Made by a program: the position numbers and the translations under genes
Notes under the pieces: generated by a model
What the model was told of the DNA's origin: nothing
What the model saw: only the letters and a program-made list of their open reading frames with translations
Databases searched by the model: none
Assembly: GCA_017394705.1 (NCBI GenBank)
Contig: JAFPXH010000005.1
Location: 226,564-290,563 of the forward strand
Direction: 5' to 3'
Source: Paludibacteraceae bacterium
GTDB taxonomy: Bacteria > Bacteroidota > Bacteroidia > Bacteroidales > Paludibacteraceae
DNA: 64,000 nt
Shown: positions 61,995 through 64,000 of the stretch, piece by piece
How the letters are laid out: each line of letters opens with the position of its first letter
Position numbering within the stretch: the stretch's first letter is position 1

Positions 61995-62848
61995 TGGTTA
62001 CCTCCTTTCTGCGGGTAATACTTGTTCACGTGCTTGATACCCGTTTGCACAATCGAATAGATGAAGACGCCGAAGGAAATCGTCGTGGCCGTGATTCCTA
62101 ATGCCGTGGAAGCGGAATTGATACCGAAACTGTAACCCGGTATCTGGCGGATATAGATAATGTCATTGGGTTCTATGTAATAGAACTCGGAATTGACAAT
62201 ATCCTTGGAGCGTGCGTCAAACGTCTTGATGGTCGTCACGCCTTCTTTCTCGCGCACAAGTTTAATCTCTTTGCGGCTGTTGAATTCTTTGAGGTCGCCT
62301 ACTTGAGCGAGCGCCTCAAAGATAGTCATTTTCTCACTGGTGATGGGATATCGTCCGCTCTGTGCACCTATGACCGAGAACGTGCGGCTTACCATGTTCA
62401 CTTCCACCGAAACGGTACTGTAACCGGGTATCTCGCGCAGCAAGGTACTCAACTCCTCCTCCATCCTCCGTTTCACCTCACGCGTAGTGAGCCCGCGCAC
62501 ATAGACCTTGCCGATGGTCGGGAATTCAATATTCCCCTCCTCGTCCACCAGATAGGTGTACAAGTCATATCCGCCGCCCGTATTGCCGTTAGCCATGTGC
62601 TGACGAATATTACTTCCCACGGAGCCGGCATTGTACATACGCGTGATGTTTTCGTCTAGCGAATAGACGTAGATATACAACCTGTCTCCTATTCGCAATT
62701 GATAATCCTCAAAACTAAGCGTGTCCGCATAGCTGGGGATATACTTGTCCGGTTCCTGCATATAGTTCACCTTGCGCGCCGTCACGCAGGACGACAACGC
62801 AAATCCCACCATCGCAAGAATCAATAAATATTTGAATTTATAAATCAT
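61991..62848 (-). CDS. Wza-like polysaccharide export lipoprotein (first copy)
   Basis: A 285-residue lipoprotein (lipobox VGFALSSCVTARK). The poly-export domain includes FEDYQLRIGDRLYIYVYSLDE, NIEFPTIGKVYVRGLTTREV and the SLBB-like VIGAQSGRYPITSEKMTIFEAL. It ends with a hydrophobic segment (LGITATTISFGVFIYSIV). It is paralogous to the next gene, sharing the order of motifs (MQEPDKY... / LQEPTKT... at the N-terminus). Tandem copies suggest a hetero-oligomeric export channel or different subunits of one. Confidence 0.9.
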   Translation of the reverse strand: MIYKFKYLLILAMVGFALSSCVTARKVNYMQEPDKYIPSYADTLSFEDYQLRIGDRLYIYVYSLDENITRMYNAGSVGSNIRQHMANGNTGGGYDLYTYLVDEEGNIEFPTIGKVYVRGLTTREVKRRMEEELSTLLREIPGYSTVSVEVNMVSRTFSVIGAQSGRYPITSEKMTIFEALAQVGDLKEFNSRKEIKLVREKEGVTTIKTFDARSKDIVNSEFYYIEPNDIIYIRQIPGYSFGINSASTALGITATTISFGVFIYSIVQTGIKHVNKYYPQKGGNQ

Positions 62849-62892
62849 AAATATAAAATATCAAATATAAAATGTCAAATACGATGACTTTG
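62849..62892. repeat. AAATATAAAAT-type repeat in the spacer
   Basis: Units of CAAATATAAAAT and variants are repeated about three times in the 44-bp spacer between the oxidoreductase and the export gene. Confidence 0.7.
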
Positions 62893-63885
62893 TCATCGTC
62901 TCTCATCCCACCCGAACGGATGTCTGGCGAGCGGCAGTTTGGCTAAAGGATGATAATCGCCCACAAGTCCTATCGGCTCCATGTGTCGTATCTGCGCCAC
63001 CGTCTCGATGCATGGACGGGCTTCCGAGATACGAAAACCGTTGCCGGCGAGAATCTGTTTGTAACTCTCGGTATGTAACTCCGTGAAACCGGCGGAGAAC
63101 TCAAACTCCTCGCCATCGATGCTCAGCGTGCGGTAGGTACGCTTCTCGCCCTGCACGGCGTTGGCGGGCAGACACTCGGCATTGATGCTGAGGAAATAAC
63201 GCACGCGCGCTTTCTCCAACTCCAGATAACCCGACACACGGTCAAAACTCATCACATGAACGATGTTCTTCTGTACCGGCCCGAAAACCCATTGGAGCAT
63301 GTCATAGAAATGCACGCCTATGTTCGTTGCTATACCGCCGGACTTGTGTACATCGCCTTTCCACGACGAGTAATACCATTTGCCGCGGCTGGTGATATAC
63401 GTCAGGTCCACGTCGTACTTTCCGTTCTTCGCTTTTAACTCTCCGCTCTCCACTCTCCTCTTTAACTCGCGTATTTTCTCATGCAGACGCAGTTGAAGGA
63501 TGGTATAGGCTTTGTGCCCCGTCTCGGCCTCCAGTTCCACCAGGTTGTCGATGTTATACGGATTGAGTACCAGCGGTTTCTCGCAAATCACATCGCATCC
63601 CAGACGCAGTCCGTAACGGATGAAGGCGTCGTGCGTGTAGTTCGGCGTACAGATGGACACCCAGCTCAAAGGGTTATCCGTGCGCATCTGCTTCGAGCAG
63701 AAACGGTCGAACTGCTCATTCTCCGTATAGAAAGAGCAATCAGGAAACGAACTGTCCAAACGGCCTACGCTGTCGAACTTGTCATACGCCACCAGCAGAT
63801 TATTGCCGGTATCAGCAATCGCTTTGATGTGCCGCGGAGCGATATATCCCGCCGCACCTATCAATGCAAAATTCAATGGTTTCAT
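62893..63885 (-). CDS. Gfo/Idh/MocA family sugar-nucleotide oxidoreductase (WbpB/WlbA-like)
   Basis: A 330-residue NAD(P)-dependent oxidoreductase. The Rossmann start is LNFALIGAAGYIAPRHIKAI (GxxGxxxxxH form). DVICEKPLVLNPYNI (about 95-110) carries the catalytic-site Lys of EKP, and GGIATNIGVHFYDMLQWVFG (about 180-200) carries the His-Asp motif. The N-terminal AAGYIAPRH form matches the group that oxidises UDP-GlcNAc uronic acid at C3 (WbpB/WlbA), used for 2,3-diamino sugars of O-antigen or capsule. Fits the polysaccharide cluster. Substrate not proven. Confidence 0.88.
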   Translation of the reverse strand: MKPLNFALIGAAGYIAPRHIKAIADTGNNLLVAYDKFDSVGRLDSSFPDCSFYTENEQFDRFCSKQMRTDNPLSWVSICTPNYTHDAFIRYGLRLGCDVICEKPLVLNPYNIDNLVELEAETGHKAYTILQLRLHEKIRELKRRVESGELKAKNGKYDVDLTYITSRGKWYYSSWKGDVHKSGGIATNIGVHFYDMLQWVFGPVQKNIVHVMSFDRVSGYLELEKARVRYFLSINAECLPANAVQGEKRTYRTLSIDGEEFEFSAGFTELHTESYKQILAGNGFRISEARPCIETVAQIRHMEPIGLVGDYHPLAKLPLARHPFGWDERR

Positions 63886-63894
63886 TATCTCTAA

Positions 63895-64000
63895 TTCACT
63901 AATTCTCTAATCCTCTAATCCTCTAATCCTCTAACCCTCTAATCCTCTAACCCTCTAATCCTCTAACCCTCTAATCCTCTAACCCTCTAAACCTCTAAAC
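63895..64000. repeat. 8-bp tandem repeat (CTAATCCT/CTAACCCT)
   Basis: About 12 units follow the oxidoreductase start and run to the end of the window. They alternate between CTAATCCT and CTAACCCT. The motif also occurs near 30940-30965 and 38425. It continues past the window. Confidence 0.95.

Noticed and set aside
63895-64000. Telomere or origin, suggested by CCCTAA-like repeats
   Set aside because: The unit is 8 bp and mixed with CTAATCCT; similar short repeats of other motifs fill many spacers. There is no other sign of a chromosome end or of an origin.

Overview
The window is chromosomal DNA of a member of the Bacteroidales. The evidence is the repeated Bacteroidetes promoter form TTG-N20-TAnnTTTG, a TonB receptor and surface-lipoprotein vitamin B12 locus, secreted proteins with InlB-type repeats, a V-type ATPase operon containing a DUF2764 gene, a 1525-residue type II-C Cas9, and Bacteroidales families such as DUF3109 and DUF4465. 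A gut or rumen lineage near Paludibacteraceae would fit, but that placement is inference. No transposase, integrase or phage gene was seen.

Layout. 1-4.3 kb: an HTH regulator, lon (minus), a hypothetical protein and a small rubredoxin. 4.3-13.3 kb: a Bro-N protein followed by a complete type II-C CRISPR-Cas module: tracrRNA (minus), cas2 (plus), an array of 24 repeats, cas1 and cas9 (minus). The array mixes 46-bp repeats with 67-bp repeats that carry a 21-bp insert, and the insert resembles the start of the tracrRNA promoter. This is the most unusual structure in the window. 13.4-26.4 kb: a co-directional minus-strand cluster with V-ATPase subunits E, DUF2764, A, (M6 peptidase), B, D, I, K, then fabD, pfkA, ferritin and a small secreted protein. 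A predicted pseudoknotted RNA precedes subunit B.

26.5-38.2 kb (minus): a secreted metallophosphoesterase, a transporter-PD40-OmpA fusion, cinA, DUF3109, mntP, def, ruvX, a TPR protein and gyrA. 38.5-46.7 kb (plus): a lipoprotein, an unknown protein, an InlB-repeat secreted protein, an AsmA-like protein and a CarboxypepD_reg-like protein, plus a frameshifted small lipoprotein on the minus strand. 46.7-50.5 kb (plus): tRNA-Gly(CCC), RNase P RNA, a YihY family protein, a GH13 amylase and a CWC protein. 50.5-57.1 kb (minus): a B12 uptake locus (riboswitch, BtuB-like, BtuG-like, DUF4465, BtuF-like). 57.1-64 kb (minus): DUF1846, then a capsule or exopolysaccharide cluster with a Wzc-like tyrosine kinase, two Wza-like export proteins and a sugar-nucleotide oxidoreductase. 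The window ends in an 8-bp tandem repeat.

Three patterns recur across the window: an almost invariant promoter spacing of 20 bp; short tandem repeats of differing motif in intra-operon spacers, one of which has entered the fabD coding sequence; and a shared C-terminal tail on four otherwise unrelated secreted proteins.
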